The notes: generated by a model not told the origin, from the letters alone. A DNA stretch of 64,000 nt from Areca catechu (GCA_021397845.1 CM038038.1:56910748-56974747), one strand, 5' to 3'; counted from the first letter of the stretch, positions 22,907 through 35,768 are shown. Numbers and translations: made by a program.

Positions 22907-24192
22907 TGTTGCCCAATGATGAAGCAACCCAAGAGGGGAGGTGAATTGTGTTTTATAAAATTTTTTTGCAATGATTTATGATGAACTAAACAAGTATGTG
23001 CTAATTATAATTAAGTACTTATGTTTTGCCAAAGTGTTTGTGAGCTTCAAATTAATATGCAGCAGAATTAATAAAGTAAATGTACAAAGAAAACAATCAT
23101 ACAAACACAATAAATTTATAGTGGTTCAGTGTACTCCAAGGAACCTACATCCACTCCCCAAGTTTTCCTTGGGTATTTCACTATAATCACCAAGATTACA
23201 GTCGATTAGTTTTCCAAGCTTACTAATCAAAACCCAACTTATTTTTCCAGGCTCACAAGTCAAAACCCTTGTTGGTTTTATAATTTAGGCTAACCAATAA
23301 CCTCTGATGGTTTTATGGGCTCACCAACAATCTATGTTGGTTTTACATAAAGGCTAACCAACAACCCTTTGATTTTTTAAGGCTTACCAAAAATCTTGAT
23401 ACAACAATGTAAGAATGAAAGTAAAGAATACAATAAACTTTTCTAAAATAAAGCAAGTATCTCTTTGAAGCCCTTGAATAATGTTGAAGAAGCTTGTCTT
23501 CAATTTGTTGAAGCCTTTGAATAAAACTTGATGTTGTGGACTTGAATCAACTCTCTTATCTTTGAAAGCTTGAAAGCTTGAACCACTCAACTCTTGAATC
23601 CTTGAAGAATATTCAATGATCTCACCAAATGATTACTTTTCCATTTGATTTTTGGTGTTCATATAGCTCTCCAAATCATAGATGACCGTTTATCACCGTT
23701 GGAGATAAAAAACTAGCCGTTTGAAGCAAGTTAGAATCAATTCTACACTTTTGAAAAACTAGCAATTACTCCAAGTATCGACACTTGAATCTGGTGAGTT
23801 GATACTTGAGTTATTCATGAGTTGACACTTGATTTTTGTGAATTGACACTTGAATCAGCTCAAGATAAAAATTCTGGATTGACCCAATTTTGTATTTTCT
23901 TATTCTCAAGCCTTGTCGATACTATGACATCTTCATGAGTCGACACTTGAGTGTGCCAGTGCTAAAACTTCTCCAGAATCAAACTTTAAGTTTTTCCAAG
24001 TCTTCCTCATGTTCCAAAGTCCTTATAACTTGAGATTTCATGAATTTGAAGGACTTCTTCAACTGAAATACAAGCATTTCTCATTCAACATGGATGAGTA
24101 CTAAGATCTGATAAACACACTTAAAAATATAATTAGTACTCATATATACTTAAGTATTTTGTCAATCATCAAAATCAAGACCAGAGTCAACA
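22907..24192 (-). repeat. Middle LTR of complex C
   Basis: TGTTGCCCAATG to AGAGTCAACA, 1286 bp. It has a PBS complement on its left and a polypurine complement (atctcccccttttttatg) on its right. It therefore serves as the 5' LTR of the left unit and the 3' LTR of the right unit. No 5-bp duplication separates it from either interior. Confidence 0.88.
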
Positions 24193-24238
24193 ATCTCCCC
24201 CTTTTTTATGATGACAAAATCTTTAAGTATATGAATAG

Positions 24239-25685
24239 TGATGGGGGACTAATATGCATGCAATTATTTTTGTATGTTTATATGTGGGGTTAGGTGATTA
24301 ATTCTCGAATTTTAGATCAAAATTAGTTGTAAAGAATTTTGTATGAATTTTTGAAGCCAAGCATACAGATTAGAACCTAGAAAAGTACTAAAGAAGGATC
24401 GCCGGGGCTGAGAAACCTCGGTTAGGGCAAGTTCTCCTACAATAATAAGACTGGAGGTAGAGGGGGTGTACCTGACAACATTTGAAGTGCCCGGTGAAGA
24501 TCGCAGCGAAGGGATCTCTCGTTCCTTGATGGATGTGTCCTGGAAAAACCAAGCCAAAGACCCGCGGATACCCGGCTTTCTGCTCGGTGGTCCGATTGAG
24601 GCGTGGCTAGAGTCGTTGGATTCGTAGGAACTCGGGACCTACAAACGACCTGTCAGGGGTTAGAAAACTCAAAGAAAATCAAGAAAACAAAGGAAAATAG
24701 CAAAGAAAGAAAGTTTTGGAGGGGGCTGGAAGGATGGTTGGTGGCAGGAAGATGGTTGAAAACACTGGAAAGAAGAACTCTCAAACCCCTTTATGCACAC
24801 AGCAAGGTAATCACACAAAGCAATAGAATAACTCAAGGTTTATTTTATATATCAAAATCTCTCTTCATACAAGAGGCTAGGGTCCCTTAAATAGACCCTT
24901 AACCTTGGGCCCCAAGCAAGGGTATAATTGACATTACATAAGAATCCTTTTCCCTCTCAAACCTAGCTAGAAAATAAGGAAACATTAGGTAAAAGAAATT
25001 CTAAAAATTCTCATGACTTGGTCAACACTCTAAGGATGCCTAGGGGGGCGTGTTGGGCTTCTAGGAGCAGCAAGGGGTCGGCTCAAAGGGGCTCGGGTGC
25101 ATGGGCTTGGGCCTCTAGAAGCTGGGGTGGCCTGGTAGCCAGGTAGCAGGAATATTCCCTGGTATCTTGCTTCTTAAGTGCTTAGGCTTGGCACCTAGGC
25201 TTGATTTCTTTGGGCTAGGATGTAGATGGACCTCTGGAATCATGGATGCCCTTATCTATGAATATACTTTGACATCTGGAAGGGAATCTGGGCATCTGGA
25301 GGGCATCTGCAAGGAATCAGGGTTTTCTGAATTTTCCTCCTGGGGTCTTCAAATCTTCAAGCTGGGTTGGACTTGGGCTATACTTCCATGTCTTCAATCT
25401 AGTTGGACTTGGTCTTCACTTGTATGATGTGGTCTTGAGTGTATGCTTGGACAGGACTCAAAAAATAAAATTAGCTCAACATGAGCTGACTAGCATTGGA
25501 CTGAACTAGCTCAACATGAGCTGACTAGTACAGAACTGAAATAACAACTCAAAAGACTCAAATAACAACTAAAATGGACTCAAATGGGCTAATCCCTTAT
25601 TACAGATGGACTCATAAATTATTGATCAATTCACAGAGGGTTGAAAAGTCTCTGTCTTATTCTGGTGCCTCCGGTGTCCCCACCA
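24239..25685 (-). mobile_element. Solo LTR H, related to element D LTRs
   Basis: TGATGGGGGAC to TGTCCCCACCA, 1447 bp, flanked by exact TSD AATAG (24234-24238 and 25686-25690). Words such as aaggatcgccggggctgagaaac and its gtgcc...cacca end match the D LTR (aaggatcgctgggggttgagaaac; gtgcccgcacca) in the same order. Hence minus orientation and a chromovirus relative are inferred. The ORFs at 24603-24890 and 25167-25427 are LTR sequence. No interior is present. Confidence 0.85.
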
Positions 25686-25690
25686 AATAG

Positions 25691-27213
25691 GATAAGCTTA
25701 AAAAGATTAATAATAAGATAAATATATAAGCTCAAAATCAATGAGTATCAAGCTCTCCCTCAAAATATGATTTTAAAAATATTTTTAAAAAATCATTCAA
25801 GAAATTGTTAAACATTCTTTCCCTTGTTAATTCTTCCCTTAAGATTAAAATATTTTGCTTTCTTCTTCTCCTTTTGTATTTTCTTTCATTTCTTATATAA
25901 TTTTTCATGTTTATCAAATCTTCTTCCTTTTTACTTAATATTTTTTTCTCCCTTTTTGTTATCATGGAAAAGGATGAAAGTCAATACAAAATGGGAATGA
26001 AAGTGGAAAGAATAACAAGTAAATCATCAAAATCAATACATGATACTAGTTAAATATGATACCAATTGAACATGATACCATAAAATGATAAGCACAAGCA
26101 TGAAATAATTTCTCCCCTTTTTGAAGATTATAAATAAAATAAATTTGGATAGTAACTCCCACAAAAGATTAGATTTGAAAAACAAGAAGAAAAAGTATCA
26201 TAATAATGTAACGATGATATCAAGAAAACATTGAAAGCATCATACATGTATATAATGATAACAAATCTTTGGATACTCCTCCTAAATATTATTCTCCCTT
26301 AAAAATATGCATTCATTAAGAAATAAAACATGAAAGCACAAGCATCATAATTTCAGATAATTTGAGAAATGAACATAAATACTGAGTCTGAAATCAAATA
26401 TTTGAATTTTTAAGATATACAAGATTTTCAAAATTTATGAGGTTGACATTTTAAAAATTCAATTTAATATGATTTCAAATTCATTTGAAGTGATTTGATA
26501 TCCATATAATACTAAAAGTAATATGATACCAAGTCTAGCTACTGGATTAAGGGTTTTTCAATGCACATACCTTCTTCTTAAATATTATCCTTAACTACCA
26601 GTTCTATACTTATTCCAAATCATTTCTAGTCTAAGTATGGATACAAAATAGAATACATTTCTTAAAAACCATATAATTTGAAATGATTTAGATTATCCAT
26701 ACAAATGTTAGAAGTAATCTAGTGCCAAGTTTAGCTATTGGAATAAGGATTTATCAATATGCATACATTCTTATTAAATATAATTTTAACTTCTAGTTCT
26801 AATCTTAACCCAAATTATTTCTAACTTAAGCATAGATGCCAAAAATAAAAATACATAAATTATAACATTTCACTTAAAATAGTTTAAAACTATCAAAATT
26901 AAGTGAAAATCTAATAATCACAAGTTTAATCATGAGAGCATGAAATCTATCAACATCAAAAAGTTCATGATCACAACAAATGACTATTAGTCTAAACTTG
27001 ATTCTAATTAATCAATTGAAATAATTTTCAAAGCAATATGCAACTTTAAAAATATTTTTCATGAAGTAATTTTAAGATACATTAATCAAAATCAAGTGAA
27101 GGTCTTATAATCATAAGTTTAATCATGATAGCATGAAGTTCATCAACATCAAAAAATTCATGATCATAACCGGACTATAGGTCTAAGCACGATTCTAATT
27201 AATCATTTAAAAT
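25691..27213 (-). other. Right interior of complex C, portion left of element E
   Basis: AT-rich and non-coding. It is collinear with 19715-21245 of the left interior, including the paired repeats with spacing of 186-193 bp. It is interrupted after ATTTT at 27214-27218 by element E and resumes at 44746. Confidence 0.8.
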
Positions 27214-27218
27214 ATTTT

Positions 27219-28816
27219 TGTTGCCGCCAAGACCGTCGTGGCTCGTAACTGCTACCGACGTCGGAGTGCACTCCCTTCGCTACCTGTCGGTCCTCTACTC
27301 CTAGACCTACGAAACAGAGGTTAGTGACCCGGGATGGTGTTTCCGACGGAGGCACTCTGATGATCATCAGTGATGATCCAGGGGAACAGATCCTCCTGGT
27401 CAGGCCCCTCTTGATGGACTCTGCACTAGGAGGAGTGAAAGATGTGAGTGAAGGAGAAAACGTTGCAGGGGGAGAATGATAGCAAGGACAGAGGGGTTCC
27501 CTTTTCCTCCACTACTCCTTGTTTCCCTCGTTTTCCTTTTAGTTATGGTGTTGGTGATGGCGCTTCGCCCTCTTGGCCGAGCTTACGCTTGTGCTGGTAG
27601 TGGATTGTTGTTGTTTGTGGTACTATTTTTTTTTTGCTGTTACCTTCCCCCTTTTTTGGGGTGTCGACTGTTCTTTGTAGTTGAATTAGCCGTTTGGCAC
27701 TTGCCTCGAGATCCTCGTTGGGTTGGTAGGCACGTACAGCAGGGTTCCATGCCGTGGATGAGATGCCTTTCCTGATAGGTGGTAGGGGAAGCTTCCATTC
27801 ATTCTGACATCCTCTCCGGTCGTCCCATTCCGGGAAGCTTGATAGAGCCTCGATTTGAGAGTCGCCGCCTTAGGGGTTCATGCTTTCTGGCTAGCCCATC
27901 CCCCTAGAAGTACGGCCAGACAGTAGTTATGGCAGCATGGGGGTGGCATTCCATGGTCCTCAGGTGGCCCGTCGGTGTACCGGGATGGCAGGGCTTGCTC
28001 CGGGCTGGATGCTTCGAGCTCGAGTGGTCACCTTGATGGAGAGTGCGGCCCCGGTCCAGAGGGCGTGCACTCGAAGAGGCTCCATATTGGCAGATGAGCA
28101 CTGAGCTCGACCTCGATCACAGGGCTCTAACCTCCGAGGGTCTCGCTCTGGAGGGTGGAGGATGGACCCGGTCCAAAGGGTGCGCACTCGGAGAGGCTCC
28201 ACATTGGCAGGTGAGCGCTGAGCTCGACCTCGACCACAGGGCTCTAACCTCCGAGGGTCTCACTTTGGAGGGTGGAGGACGGACCCGGTCCAGAGGGCAT
28301 GCACTCAGAGAGGCTCCACATTGGCGGGTGAGTGCTAAGCTCGACCTCAACTACAAGGCTCTAACCTCTGAGGGTCTCGCTCTGGAGGGCAGAGGACGGA
28401 CCCGGTCCAGAGGGTGCGTGCTTGGAGAGTCTCCAAATTGGTGGGTGAGCGCTGAGCTCAACCTTGACCACGGGGCTCTAACCACCGAGGGTCTCACTCT
28501 GGAGGGCGGAGGACGGACCCGATCTATAGGACGCGTTCTCGGAGAGGCTCCATATTGGCAGGTGAGCACTGAGCTCGACCTCGACCACAGGGCTCTAACC
28601 ACTGAGGGTCTTGCTCTGGAGGGTGGAGAACAGCTCTGGCCAGGCATCCCGAGCTCGCGGTCGTGACCTGGTGGAGGACGGAGCTCGGCTCATTGCCTTG
28701 TAGGAGCTCAGCTCAACTTGACAGAATGGTCCGCGCTGAGACCTTGGCATCCGACATGGCAGTCTCTTTTAATGTGGTGCCTGCCAGCTACCCACGTCAG
28801 CAATCTCACCATATCA
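27219..28816 (-). repeat. Left (3') LTR of element E
   Basis: TGTTGCCGCCAAG to ACCATATCA. Homologous to 43130-44740 with clear divergence. It is followed by tttgccccccactcccg, the complement of a polypurine tract, which fixes the minus orientation. It contains a minisatellite at 28043-28650. Confidence 0.9.
28043..28650. repeat. 117-118-bp minisatellite in the E LTR, about five units
   Basis: The unit contains ggctctaacctccgaggg, ctctggagg, gacccggtccagagggc and aggctccacattggc. Because the period is close to 39 codons, frames stay open on both strands. The 207-codon frame 28043-28666 and the opposite frames 28117-28350 and 28351-28647 are translations of the repeat and not genes. Matching arrays occur at 43985-44560 and 49490-50040. 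Confidence 0.88.
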
Positions 28817-29298
28817 TTTGCCCCCCACTCCCGAGGCTCGTTAGTGCACGATGCTCGGGGCGAAGGGAGTAACTGCGGTGTTGACATGGAAAGGCAGAAA
28901 TTTGATGCAATGATGGCCGCGTCACCAGCGCTTCGAGGAGTGGCCCCGCCGGCCAATGCGGGGGTACCAAGTGGCCACGTTCGAGGAGTAGTTAATGCTA
29001 GCACAAAATTATGAGCAGCTAGGACTCCTTTTTCGTCGATGGGCAGCACATGGCTCAGATCCGTTGGCGAGGGGGTCATAACAGTGCAAATTTGATGGGT
29101 CCTTTCGAAGTGAAAAGAAAAATTTCTTACTCAAAATTTCCTTTCTTTCATTTCCTTCGCGCTCGTCGCAGTGCCCAGACCCGTTCTTCTCCGCGATCTG
29201 CACCCGTTCTTCTCTTCTGTAGGGGATGGACCGGCTTTGTTCTTCTCCCTTCTTTCCTTCTGGGGTAGGCTTCTTCCTTCTTAGGTCATCTTTGCAGC
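28817..29298 (+). promoter_or_regulatory. Polypurine complement of E and 5' leader of the antisense gene
   Basis: The first 20 bases are the minus-strand polypurine tract. The rest has no ORF I can support. It becomes CT-rich (ttctctt, ctcccttctttccttctggg) and ends ctttgcag just before the ATG at 29299. A 5'-UTR intron from about 29264 (ggtaggcttc) to 29297 would be too short. I call the region a leader and cannot place a TATA box. Confidence 0.4.
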
Positions 29299-31550
29299 AT
29301 GTCTTGTCTTGATCATTCCACCTGTAGGGTAGTGCTCTCCTCCTCCAACGAGGATCAGAGGGGGCACAGTTTAGGATTAGTAGGAGGCCGGCTCTTCCTG
29401 CCCCCTATATCCGTTGGGGAGCCGGAGGATGTTCCTTCTCGTCCTACTTGTCCTCCCCTCTACTCGAATTAGCTCCTAAGTCTGTTCGATCACAGGTTCG
29501 AGCGGGGTCGCTTCGATGATTTTCACCGCGGAGCTGGGGGCCATCCAGGATGCCTATGGCATCCCGTCTCTATTCGACTCATGATCCCTCGCCCCGGGAA
29601 GGGGGTCACTTCCAGTGGCCTGGGGCATCTCGCCTTCTATGAGGGACCTTCTCCGGGGGTCTCCGATTCCCCTTTCATCCCTTCTTCTTATCTGTCCTGA
29701 ATACTATCGCCTGGTCGCCGCCCAGTTGGTGCTGAATGCCATCAAGGTCATCTTCTCCTTCATCGTACTCTGCCATGTCCATGGGTTCATTGCCTGATTT
29801 TCTTATTCAGGGCATTCTTCACCCTAAAACACCACCCGACGAAAGATGGGTGGGGGTCTCTGTCTTCTCACCCGAAGGGCATCAAATTCGAGCTCCCCTT
29901 CCATCAAGGGATGGAAGAGCAAATTTTTCTTTGCAGACATCGAGGGGGTCGACTGGACCTGGAGCGAGCTAGATCGGTCCCCCAACCGGATCTCCGTGAT
30001 CGACACAGCTGATCAGGATGATTATGAGCAGCTTCGTACCACCCAGATCCCCTCTCTAGAGGTCCTACTATCGGAGCATACCCTTCTCGATGCCAAGGTT
30101 GACTCATTGATGGGGCCGGGTGAGTTCAGCTCTTTTCCCATCTGCATTTTCTCTTTCTTCATCTTAGGATGCATTCTTGCTCCTGTATGTAAGGTTGATC
30201 CTCCCAGAGGGCGAGCCATTACCAATCTCCAAGAAGAGGCCACCCGTCGGGATGGTTGCCGAGCCTCCTCCGAGGTAGGCCCGGATTGAGGGCGTGCCGG
30301 TGTCTGCCCCTGTGGTGCCAGTCACTACGAGGAGGGAGGCTGAAGGACGGACGGGGTCGTGAGATGGAGTCCCTATTTTGGAGCCTAGGCGACCGTCCGG
30401 GTTGACACTGCTGCTGCTGCGTCGCATTGCCCCACCCTCCGAGCCCGAAGGTGACTAGGGCCGAAGAAGGAGAGATCCGGGTTAGGGCTCCTCCTGCAAT
30501 GGGGGCTCCAGCCATGATGGTGCCGAATCCTCGACCGATTCTTGAGGGTCCCACTGCCAGAGGGACGGGCGCACCTACTCCCCGGGAGAGCAGGAGAGAC
30601 GAGACGAGGCACCGCCTTCCATTCAAGCTAGGGCCGGAGAGCTCCTTGGCCGACAACCGCACCCTGGCTGCTCGCATGATGGATTTCTCCATCCAGCCAT
30701 GCGATCGGAAGGAGATGGATGTGCTGCCGGTTGGAGCCATGATCGACAGCATATTCCCCCATCTTTATACAGTAGGCAATCTCATCCTCTTTCTCTCTTT
30801 CCCTTCCTTTCCTTTCCCCCTTTTTTTTTGACTTCCTTTGTGATGCAGATGGGTGTCGAGGTCCTCTTCATCAGGAGCTACTGCCGAAACTGGGAGCGAG
30901 CTGAACAGCAATAGGTGGCCGAAATCAGTCGTTGAAGGCTGACCTGAAGGAGAAGGCCGACTCTAAGGGGGCGCTTGACCGGCGGGTCAAGGACCTCAAA
31001 GAAAGCTCACCCATTCTTAGGGGCAAGAGAAGGAGTTCCAGGAGAGCCTCGATCGCGAGCTAGGGCAGTCAAGGAAGAAGTCTGAGGACCTTGCTGACGC
31101 TGAGCAGCGGTTGGGCGTGTCTGACACCGAGGCGGCCCAACAGAAGGGGATCGCCCAGTCCCTCCAGGCTCGGCTAGCGATGGAGGAGGAGAAGTCGGCC
31201 GTGGCCCAGAGGGCAAGCAAGGAGGTCGCCAGGTCGGTTATGGATGCTAGGTGCAGGTGGTTGCAGCGAAGAAGGAAGCTGGGGAGGCGATTGAAAGGTA
31301 TAGGGCCTCGAAGGAGTTCCTCGCCGAGATCCAACAGATGGCATCGGACTCCTTCTTCAAGGGTTTCATGTACCTGCACTGCCTGGTCGAGGAGTTTGTC
31401 TCGGCTGAGGGTCGCAGCCACCTTGACTATCCCAGCACTTTAGACCAGGAGGCGAGTGTTGAGGAGGCTGTGCCACCTGAGCCTGAAGCCATGCGGCCAG
31501 AAGCCCCTGCCGATGGAGACTCCCAGCCCAGCGATCCAGCTAGCAAGTAG
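29299..31550 (+). pseudogene. Antisense spliced gene of element E, copy 1 (Transposase_28-type, PF04195-like)
   Basis: ATG 29299 follows ctttgcagc. Exon 1 has a serine-rich start, then, after frameshifts near 29470, text matching the plant 'putative gypsy type transposon' family: ELGAIQDAYGIPS, the PFHPFF stretch, YYRLVAAQLV, IKVIFSFIVLCHVHGF, and WKSKFFFADIEGVDW. Intron 1 starts GTGAG at 30120 (acceptor about 30167 or 30193). Intron 2 is 30772-30848 (gtaggc to gatgcag) and joins in phase. Exon 3 encodes a charged coiled coil (LKADLKEKAD, LAMEEEKSAVAQRA) and ends at TAG 31548-31550. Function is unknown; such ORFs are known antisense to pol in some grass Tat elements such as Grande. Several frameshifts and an in-frame TAG at 30913 make this copy defective. 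Confidence 0.72.
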
Positions 31551-31648
31551 TTATTTCTTGCTTTCTTTATGCGTTGTTCTTTTCTGTACTTAGCAGGACC
31601 ACCCGTCATGTCGGGGGCCCAAAGGATGCTTGTAATTGACTCTCAATC

Positions 31649-31654
31649 AATAAA
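31649..31654 (+). terminator. Poly(A) signal after antisense gene copy 1
   Basis: AATAAA about 100 bases after the stop codon on the same strand. It is conserved in copy 2 at 35867-35872. Confidence 0.5.
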
Positions 31655-31829
31655 GTGCAAACTTCCTTGCAATCATTTCTCTTGTTTGGATCTTCATCTC
31701 TTTCACTCCCCCTTCTCCTCTTTTGTATTTTTGATGTGTGGGGAGATCAGAGAGGGGGCCTCACCTTGTGTGGGGCTGAGTTGTTAGACTTCGACACCAG
31801 CAAGCTAGGCGCAAGTTGATGGCTCTCGA

Positions 31830-33360
31830 AGGTTGCTAGGCTCGAAGGTCTCTTGGCTGGAGATCTGAGCTTCAGTCTTGAGCTGGCATCCTGGAGCTGG
31901 GCTCGGGGACGTGGATGGTTAAGAGCTGCATGGCTCGAAGGTCTCTTGGCTGGAGATCTGAGCTCCGGTCTTGAGCTGCCATCCTGGAGCTGGGCTCGGG
32001 GACATGGATGGTTGAGAGCTACGTGGCTCGAGGTATCTTGGCCAGAGATCTAAGCTTCGGTCTTGAATTGGCATCCTGGAGCTGGGCTCGAGGACATGGA
32101 TGGTTGAGAGCTGCATGGCTCGAAGGACTCTTGGCCAGAGATCTGAGCTCCGATCTTGAGCTGGCATCCTGGAGCTGGGCTTGGGACGTGGATGGTTGAG
32201 AGCTGCGTGGCTCGAAGGTCTCTTGGCCGGAGATCTGAGCTCTGGTCATGAGCTGGCATCCTGGAGCTAGGCTCGGGTGTGGATGGTTGAGAGCTGCGTG
32301 GCTCGAAGGTCTCTTGGCCAGAGATCTGAGCTCCGGTCTTGAGCTTGAAAAGTGATAGCTTCAATGCTGTGTTTTCCTCTCGTTCTCTTTCTTTCCTTCC
32401 CCTCTCTTATTTTCTTTCTCTTCTTTTTTTTTTAGAGTGGGGAGATCAGAGATGAGGGTGCTTGTAGTGCCCCCCCTTTATTATCTTTCTTTCCTTCTCC
32501 TCTCATCTTCTTTTCGAGTGGGGAGATCAAAGAAGGGGGGTTGCCAGGCACCCCTTTTTGTTCTCTTTCTTTCCTTCCCCTCTCATCTTCTTTTCGAGTG
32601 GGAAGATCAGAGAAGGGGGTTACCGGTCTTGATTGGCTTGGAGCTAGGCTCGAGGCCTTCCTAGACGTGGAGCTAGGCTCAGGCCTAGGGTTTGCCTGAG
32701 GTCTTGGCTCAAGTCTTTGGTGCCTTGAAGCTAGGCTCGAGGCATTGATCGGAGCTACGTGGCCCCATGATCTCTTGGAATCTCGGAGCTGGGCTCGGAG
32801 ATGTTTGAGATTGAGAGCAGCTTGGCTCAATGACCCCTTGGCCAAAGATCTGAGCTCCGGTCTTGGATCAGCGTCCTAGAGCTGGGCTCGGCGATGTTGT
32901 TGATTGAGAGCAGCGTGGCTCCATAATTCCTTGGCCAGAGGTCTGAGCTCTAGTCTTGGATTAGCATCCTTGAGCTGGGCTCGGGGACGTCTTTGATTGA
33001 AAGCGCGTGGCTCCATGATTCCTTGGTCGGAGGTCTGAGCTCTAGTCTCATATCCCATCCTGAGCTGGGCTCGGCGACGCGTTTGATTAAGAGCGGCGTG
33101 GCTTCATGATTCCTTGGCTGGAGGTCTGAGCTCCAGTCTTGGATCGTATCCTGGAGCTGGGCTCGGGGATGTCGTTGATTGAAGCGGCTTGGCTCCATGA
33201 TTCCTTGGCTAGAGGTCTGAGCTCCGATCTTAGATCAGCGTCCTGGAGCTGGGCTCGGTGATGTCGTTGGTTGAGAGTGGCGTGGCTCCATGATTCCTTG
33301 GTCGGAGGTAGAGCTCCGGTCTTGGATCAACATCCTGGAACTAGGCTTGGGGACGTTGTT
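31830..33360. repeat. Minisatellite region, copy 1 (92-93-bp units)
   Basis: Block 1 (31850-32350) has about six units of 92-93 bp, each with ggagctgggctcggg, tggatggttgagagctg and ctcttggcc.gagatctgagctc; unit starts are near 31893, 31986, 32078, 32171 and 32263. A CT-rich spacer (32370-32620) carries gtggggagatca three times. Block 2 (32640-33360) has diverged units with the same ggagctgggctcgg core. Open frames here, on both strands, are repeat translations. Confidence 0.85.
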
Positions 33361-33698
33361 GGAATTTTCCTGCAACATAGATGGACACTTGCGTAAGGCA
33401 AAAACCTTATTATTATCATTGCTAGGAAACCTTACATTATCTAAAGTATTTTCGCAAGTTGCAGGCATTCCATGTTCTGGGAAACCTACGCCGCTGAGAT
33501 CTTCGAGGTAGTAAGCCCCTTGTGAGAGGGCTTCATCCACTTTGTAGGGGCCCTCCTAGTTCGGGGAGAGCTTTTCTCCTTCTGGGACGCACAGCCCGCC
33601 GTAGCACTAGGTCTCCCTTGAGGAGGAACGGGCGTTTAGAACAGGGCCACTCTTCGGTGCCCCATCCATAGGGGGCTTTGCCTTGCTTCTTCAAGAAG

Positions 33699-35768
33699 TC
33701 TATTCGATCAATAGGTTCGAGCGGGGTCGCTTCGATGATTTTCACCGCGGAGCTGGGGGCCATCCAGGATGCCTATGGCATCCCGTCTTCTATTCGACTC
33801 ATGATCCCTCGCCCCGGGAGGGGGTCACTTCCAGTGGCCTGGGGCGTCTCGCCTTTTATGAGGGGACCTTCTCTGGGGGTCTCCGATTCCCCTTTCATCC
33901 CTTCTTCTTATCTCCTGAATAACTATCGCCTGGTCGCCGCCCAGTTGGTGCTGAATGCCATCAAGGTCATCTTCTCCTTCATCGTACTCTGCCATGTCCA
34001 TGGATTCATTGCCCGGTTTTCTTATTCAGGGCATTCTTCACCCTGAAACACCACCCGACGAAAGATGGGTGGGGGTCTCTGTCTTCTCGCCCGAAGGGCA
34101 TCAAATTCGATCTCCCCTGTTCCATCAAGGGATGGAAGAGCAAATTTTTCTTTGCAGACATCGAGGGGGTCGACTAGGCCTGGAGCGAGCTAGATCGGTC
34201 CCCCAACGGATCTCTACGATCGACACAGCTGATCAGGATGATTATGAGCAGCCTCGTACAACCCAGATCCCCTCTCTAGAGGTCCTACTATCGGAGCATA
34301 CCCTTCTCGATGCCAAGGTTGACTCATTGATGGGGCCGGGTGAGTTCAGCTCTTTTCCCATCTGCATTTTCTCTTTTCTTCATTTTAGGCTGCATTCTTG
34401 CCTCCTGTATGTAAGGTTGATCCTCCCAGAGGGCGAGCCATTACCAATCTCCAAGAAGAGGCCACCCGTCGGGATGGTTACCGAGCCTCCTCCGAGGTAG
34501 GCCCGGATTGAGGGCGTGCCGGTGTCTGCCCCTGTGGTGCAGTCACTACGAGGAGGGAGGCTGAAGGACGGACGGGGTCACGAGATGGAGTCCCTATTTT
34601 GGAGCCTAGGCGACCGTCCGGTTGACACTGCTGCTGCTGTCGCGTTGCCCCGCCCTCCGAGCCGAAGGTGACTAGGGTCGAAGAAGGAGAGATCCGGGTT
34701 AGGGCTCCTCCTGCAATGGGGGCTCCAGCCATGATGGTGCCGAATCCTCGACCGGTTCTTGAGGGTCCCACTGCCAGAGGGACGGGCGCACCTACTCCCC
34801 GGGAGAGCAGGAGAGATGAGACGAGGCACCGCCTTCCATTCAAGCTAGGGCCGGAGAGCTCCTTGGCCGACAACCGCACCCTGGCTGCTTGCATGATGGA
34901 TTTCTCCATCCAGCCATGCGATCGGGAGGAGATGGATGTGCTGCCGGTTGGAGCCATGATCGACAGCATATTCCCCCATCTTTATACGGTAGGCAATCTC
35001 ATCCTCTTTCTCTCTCTTCCCTTCCTTTCCTTTCCCCCTTTTTTTTTGACTTCCTTTGTGATGCAGATGGGTGTCGAGGTCCTCTTCATCAGGAGCTACT
35101 GCCGAAACTGGGAGCGAGCTGAACAGCAACAGGTGGCCGAAATCACATCGTTGAAGGCTGACCTGAAGGAGAAGGCCGACTCTGAGGGGGCGCTTGACCG
35201 GCGGGTCAAGGACCTCGAAAGAAAGCTCACCCATTCTTAGGGGCAAGCAAAGAGTTCCAGGAGAGCCTCGATCGTGAGCTAGGGCAGTCAAGGAAGAAGT
35301 TTGAGGACCTTGCTGACGCTGAGCAGCGGTTGGGCATGTCTGACACCGAGGCGCCCAACAGAAGGGGATCGCCCAGTCCCTCCAGGCTCGGCTAGCGATA
35401 GAGGAGGAGAAGTCGGCCGTGGCCCAGAGGGCAAGCAAGGAGGTCGCTAGGTTGGTTATGGATGCTAGGTGCAAGGTGGTTGCAGCGAAGAAGGAAGCTG
35501 GGGAGGCGATTGAAAGGTATAGGGCCTCAAGGAGTTCCTCGCCGAGATCCAACAGATGGCATCGGACTCCTTCTTCAAGGGTTTCATGTACCTGCACTAC
35601 CTGGTCAAGAAGTTTGTCTCGGCTGAGGGCCGCAGCCACCTTGACTATCCCAGCACTTTAGACCAGGAGGCGGGTGTTGAGGAGGCTGTGCCACCTGAGC
35701 CTGAAGCCGTGCGGCTAGAAGCCCCTGTCGATGGAGACTCCCAGCCCAGCGATCCAGCTAGCAAGTAG
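33699..35768 (+). pseudogene. Antisense spliced gene of element E, copy 2 (lacks its start)
   Basis: Same gene as copy 1 but beginning inside exon 1, with no ATG or leader. ELGAIQDAYGIPSSIRLM is open here where copy 1 is frameshifted. Intron 1 is about 34340-34415 and intron 2 is 34989-35066. Exon 3 begins at 35067 and keeps RSYCRNWERAEQQQVAEI, where copy 1 has a TAG, so the two copies are broken at different places. It ends TAG 35766-35768. Confidence 0.7.

Noticed and set aside
16780..24192. Complex C as two separate copia insertions side by side
   Set aside because: There is one shared middle LTR and no TSD beside it; the only matching TSD pair is at 16775 and 47636.
24603..25427. Protein genes in the 24.6-25.4 kb interval
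   Set aside because: The interval is bounded by TG...CA and an exact AATAG TSD and shares ordered words with the D LTR. It is a solo LTR.
28043..28666. 207-codon + strand ORF as a repeat-protein gene
   Set aside because: It is the translation of a 117-118-bp minisatellite inside the E LTR. The equivalent region of the other E LTR is not open.
30219..30752. 177-codon - strand ORF
   Set aside because: Opposite exon 2 of antisense gene copy 1. Its + strand partner joins across a phase-preserving intron, so the + strand is the coding one.
29299..31550. A DNA transposon carrying a true transposase
   Set aside because: The PF04195 family name is historical. The gene sits between the pol and 3' LTR of a Tat element with no terminal inverted repeats of its own.
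31853..32364. ORFs with SWSWARGHGW-type repeats
   Set aside because: Translations of the 92-93-bp minisatellite on either strand, with frames changing from unit to unit.
34845..35639. 264-codon - strand ORF
   Set aside because: It lies opposite exons 2-3 of the antisense gene copy 2. It has no domain, and the copy at 30.6-31.4 kb is not open in the same way. It is a shadow frame in GC-rich sequence.
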